A DNA stretch of 64,000 nt from Methanobrevibacter sp. (GCF_017409525.1 NZ_JAFQSO010000014.1:62001-126000); one strand, 5' to 3'. Numbered from the stretch's first letter, positions 8,574-18,110 are shown. The notes: a model not told the origin generated them from the sequence alone. Numbers and translations: made by a program.

Positions 8574-9917
8574 ATGAGTGTAGAAGTAATCGCTATAGGA
8601 GGATATCAGGAAGTCGGAAAAAACATGACTGCTGTTAGAATCGGCGAAGACGTTATAATATTTGATATGGGAATTCATCTTGACAGAATCAGCATGCACG
8701 AAGATACTGACATTGATAGAATGCATAGCTTAGATTTAATTGAAAGAGGGGTTATTCCCGATGATACATTGATGAAGGATGTGGACGGTAAAGTAAGGGG
8801 AATCGTATTCTCTCACGGTCACTTGGACCACATTGGTGCGGTAGCTAAATTAGCTCATAGATATGATGCGCCGTTAATCGGAACACCATATACTGCCGCT
8901 TTAATCGAAAAACAGATTAAAGGAGAACGCAAATTCAAGGTAACTAATCCGATTAGGCCACTTAACCCTGGAAGTCAAATGAAATTGTCAAAGGACATTA
9001 CTTTGGAATTTGTTCAATCAACACACAGTATTCCACAGGCAGTATTTCCGGTTTTACATACTCCGGAAGGAGTAATTGTTTATGCATTGGATTTCAAGTT
9101 TGATAATCATCAAAAAGTTTCTCCACCTCCAGATTATAAAAGATTAAGAGAGCTTGGAAGAAAAGGAGTGCTTGCATTAATTGTTGAAACCACCAATGCC
9201 ATAAATTACAATGAGGTTAAAACCCATTCGGAGCGTATTGCAAAAAACATATTGGAAGATGTGATGAAAGGACCTCTCCAAGAGAGAACCGGGATGATTG
9301 TTACAACATTTTCTTCACATGTTGAACGTGTGCAGGCCATTGCAGACATTGCAAAGAAAAGCCATAGGGAAATATTTTTCTTAGGCAGATCCATGGAGCG
9401 TTTTTGCGGTATTGCTCAAAAATTAGGAATACTGAAATTACCAAAAAATGCCAGTATTTTCGGTTCTCCAAAAGCAGTAAATAAAGCTTTAATGAGAGCT
9501 GATGAAGACAGGGCAAATTATTTACTTGTAACTACAGGTCACCAAGGTGAACCTGATGCATTACTCCCAAGAATAGCTAATGGCAGAACTCCATTCAATA
9601 TTAAAAAAGGAGATAATGTAATCATTTCTGCACCGATTATTCCAAACCCAACCAATGCTGCAAACAGGCATATTATGGAGAGGAGATTAAAATTAAAGGG
9701 TGCTAGAATTTATCCGAATGCTCACGTTTCCGGACACGCTGGAAGAGAAGACCACAGGGAATTCTTGCGAATGTTAAAACCGCAACACATCATTCCAGCA
9801 CACGGGGACTTATCAATGCTTGCGGCTTACGCTGAACTTGCTGAAGAAGAAGGTTATAGAATTGGATATGATATTCATATCTTAAGAAATGCTCAAGCAC
9901 AAGTTTTTAAAGGTTAG
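8574..9917 (+). CDS. RNase J family beta-CASP ribonuclease
   Basis: A 447-residue metallo-beta-lactamase/beta-CASP nuclease of the archaeal RNase J group, which degrades RNA 5' to 3'. FSHGHLDHIGAV supplies the HxHxDH zinc ligands, TTFSSHVERVQ and FLGRSMERF belong to the beta-CASP insert, and HVSGHAGREDHREFL with IIPAHGD form the C-terminal metal motifs. It is embedded between the IPP isomerase and prenyltransferase genes with very short gaps, an arrangement also known in other euryarchaea, although no metabolic link is obvious. Confidence 0.93.
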   Translation: MSVEVIAIGGYQEVGKNMTAVRIGEDVIIFDMGIHLDRISMHEDTDIDRMHSLDLIERGVIPDDTLMKDVDGKVRGIVFSHGHLDHIGAVAKLAHRYDAPLIGTPYTAALIEKQIKGERKFKVTNPIRPLNPGSQMKLSKDITLEFVQSTHSIPQAVFPVLHTPEGVIVYALDFKFDNHQKVSPPPDYKRLRELGRKGVLALIVETTNAINYNEVKTHSERIAKNILEDVMKGPLQERTGMIVTTFSSHVERVQAIADIAKKSHREIFFLGRSMERFCGIAQKLGILKLPKNASIFGSPKAVNKALMRADEDRANYLLVTTGHQGEPDALLPRIANGRTPFNIKKGDNVIISAPIIPNPTNAANRHIMERRLKLKGARIYPNAHVSGHAGREDHREFLRMLKPQHIIPAHGDLSMLAAYAELAEEEGYRIGYDIHILRNAQAQVFKG

Positions 9918-9926
9918 ACGAGGGAT

Positions 9927-10910
9927 ATGATGAGTGATGTAAAAGAAGTGTTAGGAAATTATTCAACTGACATTACAAAAACTATTGAAGACGAATTGGC
10001 AACTATTACTCCTGATAATCTTGCAGAAGCATCAGTTTATCTTACAAGAGCTGGTGGAAAAATGCTTAGACCGGCTTTAACTTTAATTGTTGCTGAGGCT
10101 GTTGGTGGAAAACGTGAATCTGCACTAAAATCTGCTGCAGCTATTGAATTGATTCATACATTTTCACTTATTCATGATGATATCATGGATGATGATGATA
10201 TGAGGAGAGGAATGCCTTCTGTTCATAAGGTTTGGGGTGAAGATGTAGCAATCCTAGCAGGGGATACTTTATTTTCAAAGGCTTTTGAAATAATTATCGG
10301 AACTGAGGGAACAACTTCTGATCAAAACAATAAAGCATTAGCTACAGTTGCAGATGCATGCGTTAAGATCTGTGAAGGTCAAGCTTCAGACATGGGATTT
10401 GAAGATAGATTTGACGTAAGCGAAGATGAATATATGGAAATGATTTTCAAAAAGACCGGTGCATTGATAGCGGCTGCCACTAAAGCTGGTGCCATCATGG
10501 GTGGTGCATCAGATGAAGTCATTGATGCGATGTATGAATATGGTCGTTTAATTGGTCTAGCTTTCCAGATTCAGGACGATTACCTTGATTTGGCTTCAGA
10601 TGAAGAGACATTAGGAAAACCGATTGGATCTGACATTGGAAAAGGCAAGATGACAATAATCGCAATTAAAGGTTTGGCTAGTGATGATGATGGCAGATTG
10701 CTGGAATTGTTAAAAGATGAAAATAATTCTGAAGATGATATAGCTGAAGCAATTGAAATTTTAACAAATTGTGGTGCTATTGAATATGCTCGCAATTTGG
10801 CACTAGAATCTGTAGAGAAAGCAAAACAAGTACTTGAAATATTGCCTGATTCTTCATCTAAACAGGTACTTGCAAACATTGCTGATTTTGTACTTGAGAG
10901 AAGTGCATAA
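9927..10910 (+). CDS. idsA: short-chain polyprenyl (GGPP/FPP) diphosphate synthase
   Basis: Condenses IPP with allylic diphosphates to farnesyl and geranylgeranyl diphosphate for ether lipids. The protein, 327 residues, carries the first aspartate-rich motif in [14 protein letters not shown] and the second in [13 protein letters not shown], plus [11 protein letters not shown] near the N-terminus. Two adjacent ATGs at 9927 and 9930 are both possible starts after AGGGAT. It closes the isoprenoid operon, followed by a hairpin terminator. Confidence 0.95.
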   Translation: MMSDVKEVLGNYSTDITKTIEDELATITPDNLAEASVYLTRAGGKMLRPALTLIVAEAVGGKRESALKSAAAIELIHTFSLIHDDIMDDDDMRRGMPSVHKVWGEDVAILAGDTLFSKAFEIIIGTEGTTSDQNNKALATVADACVKICEGQASDMGFEDRFDVSEDEYMEMIFKKTGALIAAATKAGAIMGGASDEVIDAMYEYGRLIGLAFQIQDDYLDLASDEETLGKPIGSDIGKGKMTIIAIKGLASDDDGRLLELLKDENNSEDDIAEAIEILTNCGAIEYARNLALESVEKAKQVLEILPDSSSKQVLANIADFVLERSA

Positions 10911-10940
10911 TTTCTCTCATTTCTTTTAATTTTTTTGTTA
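10896..10940 (+). terminator. terminator of the isoprenoid operon
   Basis: GAGAGAA (10896-10902) pairs with TTCTCTC (10912-10918) across the idsA stop codon, followed by a long T-rich run to about 10940. Confidence 0.65.
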
Positions 10941-11016
10941 TCTTGAGTCATTTTTAATTTTTTTTCAGCTATAATACTTTTCACATAGCTCTTATTACCT
11001 ATTTTTGATTTAATCG

Positions 11017-11092
11017 AGTTTAATAAGATATAACTGATTTTTATTATTCTATTTTAAATTTAGATAAGTTTAATAAGGATTAATGTTAAACT
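11017..11092 (+). promoter_or_regulatory. repeated AGTTTAATAAG boxes upstream of the nicotianamine-like synthase
   Basis: AGTTTAATAAG occurs at 11017-11027 and again at 11067-11077, exactly 50 bases apart, and an inverted TTAAACT lies at 11086-11092, just before the gene at 11120. Such spaced copies suggest a regulator binding site, conceivably metal-responsive given the gene that follows. This is inference from the pattern only; in DNA this AT-rich the 11-base match is notable but not proof. Confidence 0.4.
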
Positions 11093-11119
11093 AATGTGTA
11101 ATCAAGTTAAGGTGAAATT

Positions 11120-11941
11120 ATGAGTTGTTGGAAATATTGGGGCAAACTCGAGGAAATTGCAGATAAATTGTCATCATATGGTGATTTGGATAAATATGGG
11201 GATTCTGCATTGGATGATGTGAATCTTGATGAAATTATTGAGATATTGGATGATGTTGAAATCATTGCGCATGATAAGTCAATTGATTTTGACTCAGCAA
11301 AGCATATTCTTGATGATGAGAAGATGAATAAGGCATTAAAGTTAATTAGGAAATTTTATGTTTATGTTGGTGCCAGACTTGAAACTGAAAATGCTCTAAA
11401 AATTTTAGAATCAGATAATCCGACTGAAACATTAGACTCATTCCATTTCTATGATAGATACATTGGTTTAATTGAAAACGAACGTCAATTGGCCAAGTTT
11501 AATGACCAAAAGACCTTTGTATTTTTAGGTTCAGGCCCTCTTCCATTAACATTGATAATGTTTAATAAGGTATTTGGATGCAAATGCATTGGAATAGAAA
11601 TGCAAGAAAATGTTGCTGAGTTATCAAGGAAGGTGCTAAAAAGATTAGGTCTTGATAAGGATATTGAAATTGTCGTTGGCGATGAAACCGTTATAGAATC
11701 ACTGGATTACGATATTTTAATGGTTGCAGCACTTGCAGAGCCTAAAGAAAGAGTGTTCTCTAACATCTGGGAGTATGTGGATCCGAGCACGCCTGTAATT
11801 TATAGGACATATACTGGTATGAGGGCTATTTTATATGCTCCGGTTCTTGATAAGGATACTAGAGGATTCCATAAAGAGGTAATGGTTCTTCCAACCGGTA
11901 ATACAAACAACACTTCTGTTTTAATTAGGAAAGTTATTTAA
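11120..11941 (+). CDS. nicotianamine synthase family protein (thermonicotianamine synthase-like)
   Basis: Very similar by eye to the structurally studied Methanothermobacter nicotianamine-like synthase, which condenses aminopropyl units from S-adenosylmethionine with glutamate to a metal-chelating product. Shared blocks are SCWKYWGKL at the start, DFDSAKHILDD, LIRKFYVYVG, the Rossmann segment VFLGSGPLPLT, AELSRKVLKRLG, GDETVI, LMVAALAEPK, YRTYTGMRAILYAP and NNTSVLI at the end. Length is 273 residues, like its homologue. It forms a single-gene unit with its own putative operator boxes and terminator. In the cell it probably makes a nickel or other metal ligand; substrate and metal are inferred. 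Confidence 0.88.
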   Translation: MSCWKYWGKLEEIADKLSSYGDLDKYGDSALDDVNLDEIIEILDDVEIIAHDKSIDFDSAKHILDDEKMNKALKLIRKFYVYVGARLETENALKILESDNPTETLDSFHFYDRYIGLIENERQLAKFNDQKTFVFLGSGPLPLTLIMFNKVFGCKCIGIEMQENVAELSRKVLKRLGLDKDIEIVVGDETVIESLDYDILMVAALAEPKERVFSNIWEYVDPSTPVIYRTYTGMRAILYAPVLDKDTRGFHKEVMVLPTGNTNNTSVLIRKVI

Positions 11942-11950
11942 TTTTGTTTT

Positions 11951-11980
11951 TTGATTCCAGATTTCTCTGGAATCAATTTT
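11951..11980 (+). terminator. terminator after the nicotianamine-like synthase
   Basis: A perfect 10-bp stem, TTGATTCCAG (11951-11960) with CTGGAATCAA (11967-11976), loop ATTTCT, followed by a T run. Confidence 0.75.
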
Positions 11981-12007
11981 ATGTTAGCTTTTGTGAAGTA
12001 ATCGCTT

Positions 12008-12101
12008 GAAATTTCTACATGTTTAAAGCAACGATAGTATATGAATTTAATTCAAAGAAGTGAGTCTATGAATGTTTTGAAAGAATACATGTAGAAATTT
12101 C
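12008..12101. repeat. 15-bp perfect inverted repeat with 64-base spacer
   Basis: GAAATTTCTACATGT at 12008-12022 is repeated in inverted orientation at 12087-12101. The 332-base gap between the nicotianamine-like synthase and the ADP-ribosylglycohydrolase holds no convincing gene; besides the terminator and this repeat it has a small symmetric element GATAAT...ATTATC around ACGCGT at about 12111-12129. The long repeat could be the ends of a miniature element, a small structured RNA or a regulator site; the sequence alone does not decide. Confidence 0.6.
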
Positions 12102-12273
12102 CGTGTTTTTGATAATAACGCGTATTATCGTTACTGATTATGTTTAAAGCATTATATATCTTTTTTTATTTGTTTCTAGTACAATTTTTCAAAATAGGGA
12201 CAATATTGCGGTTCTGGGTAAATTTCTCCTTATTGGGTAAATTTTATTAACTATTTTTACACAAATTAATTTC

Positions 12274-13059
12274 ATGAAAGGTATTTTAGGTGCAATCTGC
12301 GGAGACATTATAGGTTCAACAAGAGAATTTAATTCTATAAAGACTAAGGATTTTAATCTTTTTACAAAAAAATCCATTTTCACTGATGATACAATAATGA
12401 CATTGGCTATCGCAAAGTGGCTATGTGAGGATAAAGATTCGAGGGATGTTTTGATTAAAAACTTAAAGTATTTCGGAAATCAATATCCTCATGCTGGCTA
12501 TGGGGGAATGTTTAAAAAGTGGCTTTCCCAGGAATCACCTGAAGGTTATGGAAGTTGGGCTAACGGTTCGGCAATGCGCGTTTCACCATGCGCATGGGCT
12601 GCTGAAAGCTTGGAAGAAGCACAAAAGCTGGCTGAATTGTCTGCAATAGTAACTCATGACCATCCAGAAGGAGTTAAGGGAGCTCTTGCAACATCCGATG
12701 CAATCTATCTGGCTCGCATAGGGGCCAGCAAAGATGAAATCAAAAACCATGTTGAGGTTAGGTACCAATATGATTTAAGCAGGTCTTTGGATGAGATACG
12801 ACCCTACTATTCGTTTGATGTATCCTGTGCTGGAAGCGTTCCCGAATCAATAATCTGTTTTCTTGAAGCCGGTGACTTTGAGGACACGATTAGAAACGCT
12901 GTTTCTTTAGGTGGTGATGCCGATACTCAAGCGGCCATTGCGGGAAGCATTGCATCAGCTTATTGGGATATTCCTAGAGATATTGCATATAAATCCATTC
13001 ATCGCTTGGATTATAGGCTTTTGAATGTTTTGATTGAGTTTGAAGAAGAATTTCTTTAA
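12274..13059 (+). CDS. ADP-ribosylglycohydrolase (DraG-like) family protein
   Basis: A 261-residue member of the ADP-ribosylhydrolase fold that removes ADP-ribose from proteins or small molecules. The two metal-site blocks are visible: CGDIIGSTRE with FTDDTIMTLA near the N-terminus, and SLGGDADTQAAIAGSIASAYW near the C-terminus; ANGSAMRVSP lies between. No DraT or nitrogenase gene is adjacent, so its target is unknown. Its last four bases overlap the convergent regulator gene. No strong ribosome site is evident, so translation may be leaderless or from a short leader. Confidence 0.88.
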   Translation: MKGILGAICGDIIGSTREFNSIKTKDFNLFTKKSIFTDDTIMTLAIAKWLCEDKDSRDVLIKNLKYFGNQYPHAGYGGMFKKWLSQESPEGYGSWANGSAMRVSPCAWAAESLEEAQKLAELSAIVTHDHPEGVKGALATSDAIYLARIGASKDEIKNHVEVRYQYDLSRSLDEIRPYYSFDVSCAGSVPESIICFLEAGDFEDTIRNAVSLGGDADTQAAIAGSIASAYWDIPRDIAYKSIHRLDYRLLNVLIEFEEEFL

Positions 13060-13832
13060 TTTTTGGATTTTTTCTTTAGCTTTTTCAGCTGATTCATAAA
13101 GCGGTCATCATAGTTTTTAGCTATCTCTTCGTATTTGTTCCATATTCCAATGGCAGTTTCGGGAATGACGTTTCTTTTGTCTTCTGAAAATTTAGTGTAT
13201 GTGTGCAGCATTTCCCTTGAATCGCAAATCATCACTTTGACAAAGGGGATGTCTGCTTTTTGAATGTTGATTTTGTTTTCTTTGAAAAATTCGATTATTT
13301 CAAATTTTTCATCGTTGATGTAACATGTTGGGGAAGCCAAGATGTTAACTTCCAGGTCTTTCCTGTATTTCAGTGCGCCTGCTAGCGCTTCGCCCTCTCC
13401 TTCGAATAGGAAACCTATTCTCATGTTGATTGAAGTTTTTGCCCTTTTTATTATTTCGATTTCCTGGTTTATGATTTTTTCAACACCGTATATTCTCCAG
13501 ATTGGGGCTTGTACCTGACTCATCCCGTTTTCATAAACATTGGTCAGTCTTGTTATCGTATCATCAATTTCAGAGTCAATTTTTTCTTTTTCACGGCTTA
13601 AAACTTCAACTGGGGATTTGACGATATATGTCAGTGGCCTTCCGTCTTCAATTTCTATGAAATTCTTTTCGCTGAGCTTCTTTAGCACATCATATATTTT
13701 GCTTCGAGGAATGCTTGATTTTTCAGACACTTCAAATGCCGTGGCCTGAATTAGTGATGTCAGCGTTACATATGCCTGTGCTTCATACATTGTAAGTCCA
13801 ATTCCTTTCAGTATAGCTATATTCTCATCCAT
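13056..13832 (-). CDS. TrmB family transcriptional regulator
   Basis: 258 residues. Residues 1-75 form a winged helix with the TrmB signature (LTMYEAQAYVTL, IPRSKIYDVLKKL); a coiled segment (about 85-105) and a TrmB-type effector domain follow. TrmB proteins control sugar or redox genes. It is divergent from hybrid-cluster protein across a 122-base gap containing possible operators, so it may regulate hcp; this is inference from position. It converges with the preceding gene with a four-base overlap. Confidence 0.85.
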   Translation of the reverse strand: MDENIAILKGIGLTMYEAQAYVTLTSLIQATAFEVSEKSSIPRSKIYDVLKKLSEKNFIEIEDGRPLTYIVKSPVEVLSREKEKIDSEIDDTITRLTNVYENGMSQVQAPIWRIYGVEKIINQEIEIIKRAKTSINMRIGFLFEGEGEALAGALKYRKDLEVNILASPTCYINDEKFEIIEFFKENKINIQKADIPFVKVMICDSREMLHTYTKFSEDKRNVIPETAIGIWNKYEEIAKNYDDRFMNQLKKLKKKSKN

Positions 13833-13861
13833 GATATTATTCTAATCTTCATATTATATAA

Positions 13862-13920
13862 AGTATTACTACTTTTAACCCTTGGATAGTGACAAAATCT
13901 TTAAATACTCTTTAAATATA
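13862..13920 (+). promoter_or_regulatory. trmB/hcp divergent promoter region
   Basis: On the hcp side, CTTTAAATAC (13899-13908) and CTTTAAATATA (13910-13920) are TATA-like, the second about 35 bases before the hcp ATG. AGTATTACT at 13862-13870 is a palindrome next to the likely minus-strand TATA of trmB (ATTATATAAAG read from the other strand) and is a candidate TrmB operator. Confidence 0.45.
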
Positions 13921-13954
13921 ATTTTAATTAACTACTAAAAAAGAGGTAATTAAA

Positions 13955-15262
13955 ATGGCAGATGGATTAGATATGTTTTGTTATCAATGTTCCCAAACCG
14001 CTCATGGTACCGGTTGTACAGTAAGTGGAGTTTGCGGTAAGAAACCAACAGTGGCAAGATTACAAGATAACTTGATCTTCACTATGAAAGGAATCAGTGC
14101 ATATAACTACAATGCAAATGTTTTAGGAAAAGTAGACCCTGAAATCGATGCATTCTTAACCAAGGGATTGTACACCACATTGACCAACGTCAACTTTGAT
14201 GTGGAGGATTTAGTTGCACTTGCTCTTGAAGCGGGTAAAACAAGTGTGGACGTAATGAGATTGCTCAAGGATGCACACATTGAAGCATATGGGGAACCAC
14301 AACCTGTAGATGTTAAAGTCGGAGCACAGGAAGGTCCGGCAATCATCGTGACAGGTCACGACTTGAAAGCCTTAGAAGAGCTATTAAAACAAGTGGAAGG
14401 AACAGATATTAAAGTCTACACACACTCTGAGATGTTGCCAGCTCATGGATATCCTGGATTGAACAAATATGAAAACCTGGCAGGGCAATTGGGCGGAGCA
14501 TGGCATGACCAAAGAGCAGTCTTCAAAAAATACAATGCGGCAATCGTTGGAACAAGTAACTGCGTATTGCCAGCACTTGACTCATATAAAGAAAGAATGT
14601 TCACAATGGATGTAGCAAAACTTGAAGGCGTAAAAACAGTTGAAGATTATGATTTCTCCGAAGTAATTGAATGTGCAAAATCTCTTGGAGGCCTTGAAGC
14701 TGAAGAGTTAACCACAATCACTACCGGATGGAGCGCTGGAGCTATTGTAGAGCATGCCGATAAGATTAAGGAATTGGTTCTGGATGGTAAAATCAGGAGA
14801 TTCTTTGTTGTCGGAGGATGTGACAAGGCAGCTAAACACAATGACTACTACAGGGAATTTGTTGCAAACTTGCCTGAAGACACAGTCATATTGACATTAG
14901 CCTGCGGCAAATACAAGTTCAATGACTTGGATTTAGGAGACATTGAAGGAATTCCAAGATTGCTGGATGTGGGTCAATGTAACGATACCATTGTTGCAGT
15001 TGATGTGGCCCTAGCTTTATGTGATTTATTTGAAATGGAATTGAACGAATTGCCATTAACTATTGTGCTCAGTTGGATGGAACAGAAAGCCGCTGCAGTA
15101 CTCTGGGCATTGCTTTACCTTGGAAAAACCGACATGTGGATCGGACCGGTACTTCCTGCATGGGCAAACGAAGACATTTTAAATGTCTTGGTAGAAAACT
15201 ACAATTTGACTCCAACCACTGGAGATGCAATTGCAGACATAAAAACAATCATGGGGGAATAA
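13955..15262 (+). CDS. hcp: hybrid-cluster protein (hydroxylamine reductase, Hcp), short archaeal form
   Basis: Iron-sulfur enzyme of nitrosative-stress defence; studied members reduce hydroxylamine or NO. The N-terminal [20 protein letters not shown] supplies the CX2CX8CX5C cluster ligands, and cysteines in [27 protein letters not shown] and DVGQCNDT fit the hybrid cluster. At 435 residues it is shorter than the roughly 550-residue bacterial enzyme, as in other methanogens. A good GAGGTAATT site precedes the ATG. It is followed after three bases by a cupin gene, so the two are likely one transcript, opposite a TrmB regulator. Confidence 0.93.
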   Translation: MADGLDMFCYQCSQTAHGTGCTVSGVCGKKPTVARLQDNLIFTMKGISAYNYNANVLGKVDPEIDAFLTKGLYTTLTNVNFDVEDLVALALEAGKTSVDVMRLLKDAHIEAYGEPQPVDVKVGAQEGPAIIVTGHDLKALEELLKQVEGTDIKVYTHSEMLPAHGYPGLNKYENLAGQLGGAWHDQRAVFKKYNAAIVGTSNCVLPALDSYKERMFTMDVAKLEGVKTVEDYDFSEVIECAKSLGGLEAEELTTITTGWSAGAIVEHADKIKELVLDGKIRRFFVVGGCDKAAKHNDYYREFVANLPEDTVILTLACGKYKFNDLDLGDIEGIPRLLDVGQCNDTIVAVDVALALCDLFEMELNELPLTIVLSWMEQKAAAVLWALLYLGKTDMWIGPVLPAWANEDILNVLVENYNLTPTTGDAIADIKTIMGE

Positions 15263-15265
15263 CTT

Positions 15266-15595
15266 ATGAATGAGGATATTAAAGCCAAAGCTTTAGATAT
15301 CCATTCATTATTGGATTATCAAAAAGACAGTGTTGTAAGTCGTGAAGTAATTAAAAAGGAGTTGGGAACAGTCACATTTTTTGCCTTTGATCAAGGTCAG
15401 GGGTTATCAGAACATTCTGCTCCTTTTGATGCGATGGTTCAGGTTATTGACGGTGAAGCGGAAATCACAATTTCTGGTGTAAAAAATACTGTTAAAGCTG
15501 GCGAGATTATTATCATGCCTGCAAATGAACCTCACGCACTGCAAGCCGAAAATAGCCCATATAAGATGATTTTAACTATGATTAAATCAGACTGA
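15266..15595 (+). CDS. cupin domain protein
   Basis: A 109-residue single-domain cupin: FDAMVQVIDGEAEITISG and the second motif AGEIIIMPANEPHAL, with HSAPFDAM in place of the first metal motif. Small stand-alone cupins bind metals or small ligands; the substrate is unknown. It starts three bases after hcp and probably shares its transcript, hinting at a role in oxidative or nitrosative stress. A strong hairpin terminator follows. Confidence 0.85.
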   Translation: MNEDIKAKALDIHSLLDYQKDSVVSREVIKKELGTVTFFAFDQGQGLSEHSAPFDAMVQVIDGEAEITISGVKNTVKAGEIIIMPANEPHALQAENSPYKMILTMIKSD

Positions 15596-15621
15596 AATCA
15601 TATTTTAACAAAAAATATAAT

Positions 15622-15659
15622 AATCACCTATAACAAATACAGTTATAGGTGATTTTTTT
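15622..15659 (+). terminator. hairpin terminator that contains the recombinase ribosome site
   Basis: AATCACCTATAAC (15622-15634) and GTTATAGGTGATT (15642-15654) form a perfect 13-bp stem with a seven-base loop and are followed by a run of T. It ends the hcp-cupin transcript. The right arm holds AGGTGAT, the only ribosome site for the recombinase ATG at 15660, so the hairpin can also hide that site. Confidence 0.8.
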
Positions 15660-17069
15660 ATGAAAGACTATACCATCACAGAAGACATACTATTCACAAA
15701 TTTTATAAGAAGCAAACCAAACATATCCGAAGCAACAAAAACACACTACAAAGCAGCATTAACCAAATTCTACAAAGCAGTACAACAACCATTACAAACC
15801 ATAATCGAAAACTGTAAATCCCAACAGGACAGAGTAATCGAGAAAACCATCTCTCAGGGTACTGATTCAGAAGGAAACAAGATAATAGAAAAACAGGTAA
15901 TGACATTTGATGTTAACAGCCCAGAATCATATATCAACATCTACATCAACACTTTCATAAATTACTGCAAAGAAACCAACATCAAAACCAATTCCATTAA
16001 TAATTACCTCACACAAATCCTAGCAATACTAACATTCTACGGAATAAAATTACCCGACATTGAAAAATTTGACAGAACACCCTCAAAATGGAATTTATTA
16101 TCCAAAGAAGATTTCAAATTCATAATAAATGATTGCTCATTAATGTACGCAGGATTAATCAAATTCCTAATGAGTACAGGAATGAGATTAAGCGACGCAT
16201 TAAGTTTAAGCATTGGAGATTATATGAACGCAACCTCACAATATCATGATTATGTGACAGTTGAAGATTTCATAGATAACGCCCCTGCAGATATGATGGG
16301 ATACTGGAAATTCAATCCTGGAAAAACACAAAGATTCAACATTGAATGCCAAACATTTAATGATCCCGAATCCAACAATCTAATTTTACAACATCTACGA
16401 AAATTAAAAGACGAATATTATCCAAACAAAAATCAAGAAAAAGGATTGAATCTAAAACCATCTAAAGATGATGCTTTATTCGGTTCTCAAAAAGCATATT
16501 TCAAAAGAAACTTAACTCAAGATTCAGTTTCAGACACCCTATATAAGAAAAACCTTAAATTAAGAAAACATCATATTGCAATGATTGATGAAAAAATAAA
16601 AAAGGGCGAGTTAAGTATTGAAGACAGGGACAAAATGATTGATAAAATTCCTAAGTTTCATGCCCATAGTTGCAGAAAGTTTTTCAGTTCAATGATTGCT
16701 AAAAATTGTGGAAATATCCGTATTTGCGCTATTCTTGAAGGTCATACTAGTCCAATTAAAACTGATGGAAGTTATATTGAAATAGATGTTACTGAAATCA
16801 AGGAAGCGTATCTATCTGCTATTCCTGATTTAAGTTTGGAAAATACTGAAACTAAAACTTATACCTCTGAAGTAAGACGTGAGATGGAAGCTAAAATTGA
16901 AGCATTGCAATCACAAAATAAAGAGTTGGAATCCAAAGTGCAGAATAAAGATGATGCAATCAATAATATGGAAGAACGTTTATCAAACGTTGAAAAAATG
17001 TTTGCAAATGTAGATGAGTTAAGTGACGAGGATATACTCAGTTTATTTGCAAGAAGAAAACAGACATAA
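15660..17069 (+). CDS. tyrosine recombinase / integrase
   Basis: 469 residues. An N-terminal core-binding domain (about 1-150) is followed by the catalytic domain: STGMRLSDALSLS carries the first arginine, HAHSCRKFFSS the HxxR pair, LEGHTSPI the second histidine, and the tyrosine is probably that in GSYIEID. The last 70 residues are a predicted coiled coil (EAKIEALQSQNKELESKVQ). This architecture is common in archaeal mobile elements. It marks the left edge of the accessory island; the adjacent second recombinase is broken. No tRNA gene or clear attachment repeat was seen. Expression may be low because the ribosome site is inside a hairpin. Confidence 0.88.
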   Translation: MKDYTITEDILFTNFIRSKPNISEATKTHYKAALTKFYKAVQQPLQTIIENCKSQQDRVIEKTISQGTDSEGNKIIEKQVMTFDVNSPESYINIYINTFINYCKETNIKTNSINNYLTQILAILTFYGIKLPDIEKFDRTPSKWNLLSKEDFKFIINDCSLMYAGLIKFLMSTGMRLSDALSLSIGDYMNATSQYHDYVTVEDFIDNAPADMMGYWKFNPGKTQRFNIECQTFNDPESNNLILQHLRKLKDEYYPNKNQEKGLNLKPSKDDALFGSQKAYFKRNLTQDSVSDTLYKKNLKLRKHHIAMIDEKIKKGELSIEDRDKMIDKIPKFHAHSCRKFFSSMIAKNCGNIRICAILEGHTSPIKTDGSYIEIDVTEIKEAYLSAIPDLSLENTETKTYTSEVRREMEAKIEALQSQNKELESKVQNKDDAINNMEERLSNVEKMFANVDELSDEDILSLFARRKQT

Positions 17070-17073
17070 TTAA

Positions 17074-18110
17074 ATGTTTGAAAATAAATTATTCAAAAGA
17101 TTTGTAAAAGAAAGAAATTTAAAAGAATCAACGGCCAATGGTTATGAATCTGCATTAAAACATTATTTGAAATTCCATAAGAAGTCTATTGATGAATTAA
17201 TGCAGGAAGCCATTACCGATGAGGAAAATAAAATACCTTTAAAAGACCGTAACGTTAAAAAACGTTTGTTGAATTACCGAAGTTATCTTCTTAAGAGTAA
17301 CTGTTCACCAAACACAGTTAGAACATATTTTACAAAAGTGAAAACGTTTTATATTCATTTTGATATTGAAATTCCTCATTTACCTGATGCTAAATATAAT
17401 AAACTTTATGAAACTAATTATCTTGACTTACCTACTTATGAACATATTCGTAAAGCTTGTGATAATGTACTGTAGACCTTAAGGCGGTTATATTATTCAT
17501 GTCCCCTTCAGGAACTGCCAAGGCCGAAACCTTAAGTCTTAATGTAAATCAATTTATTCAAGGAACTTCATCTTACCACAATGGGGGATCATTAGAAGTG
17601 ATACTTGAAACTTTGTCTCACAAAAGAAATGTTGTTCCAACTTTTTATCTTCGACGTATTAAGACTGATAAGTATTATTATACTTTCTGCATTCCTGAGG
17701 CCACTAAGTATATTGTGAAGTATTTGCAGTCACGTAAAGATTGGAGTTTGGATGATAAGTTGTTTGATTTTACCGCTTCTGGTTTGTTGAATAAGTTTCA
17801 AGAGATTAATGACCGTATGGGTTGGGGTTTCAAGGGAAAATATCGTTTTTTCCGTGCTCATACTCTCCGGAAGTTTCATGCTAGTAATATTGGTTTGGCT
17901 GCTGAATATATTGACGAGTTGCAAGGTCGTAGTAAGAATTATGTTCATTCTACTTATATTAAGACTAATCCTGATAAGTTGAAGAGGATTTATAAGTCTG
18001 CTATGAGTAATGTGATGATTTATAATTTGGATGAGCCTGATGTGGTTAATCAGGAGTTTACTATTGTGGTTTATGTTTTTCTTTCGGGGAAAGAATATAA
18101 TATTTTGTGA
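17074..18110 (+). pseudogene. second tyrosine recombinase, disrupted by a frameshift
   Basis: The N-terminal half is open from ATG 17074 to a stop at 17473-17475 (core-binding domain, ending IRKACDNVL). The rest continues in another frame: before the apparent ATG at 17499 that frame reads TVDLKAVILFM, then SPSGTAKAETLSL with the region of the first catalytic arginine, HTLRKFHASNIGL with HxxR, and YVHSTYIK with the probable nucleophile. One indel near 17465-17475 joins the halves into a typical archaeal integrase of about 345 residues. A sequencing error or, less likely, a programmed frameshift cannot be excluded. In the SPSGTAKAETL segment the usual arginine position appears not to be conserved. 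Confidence 0.8.
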
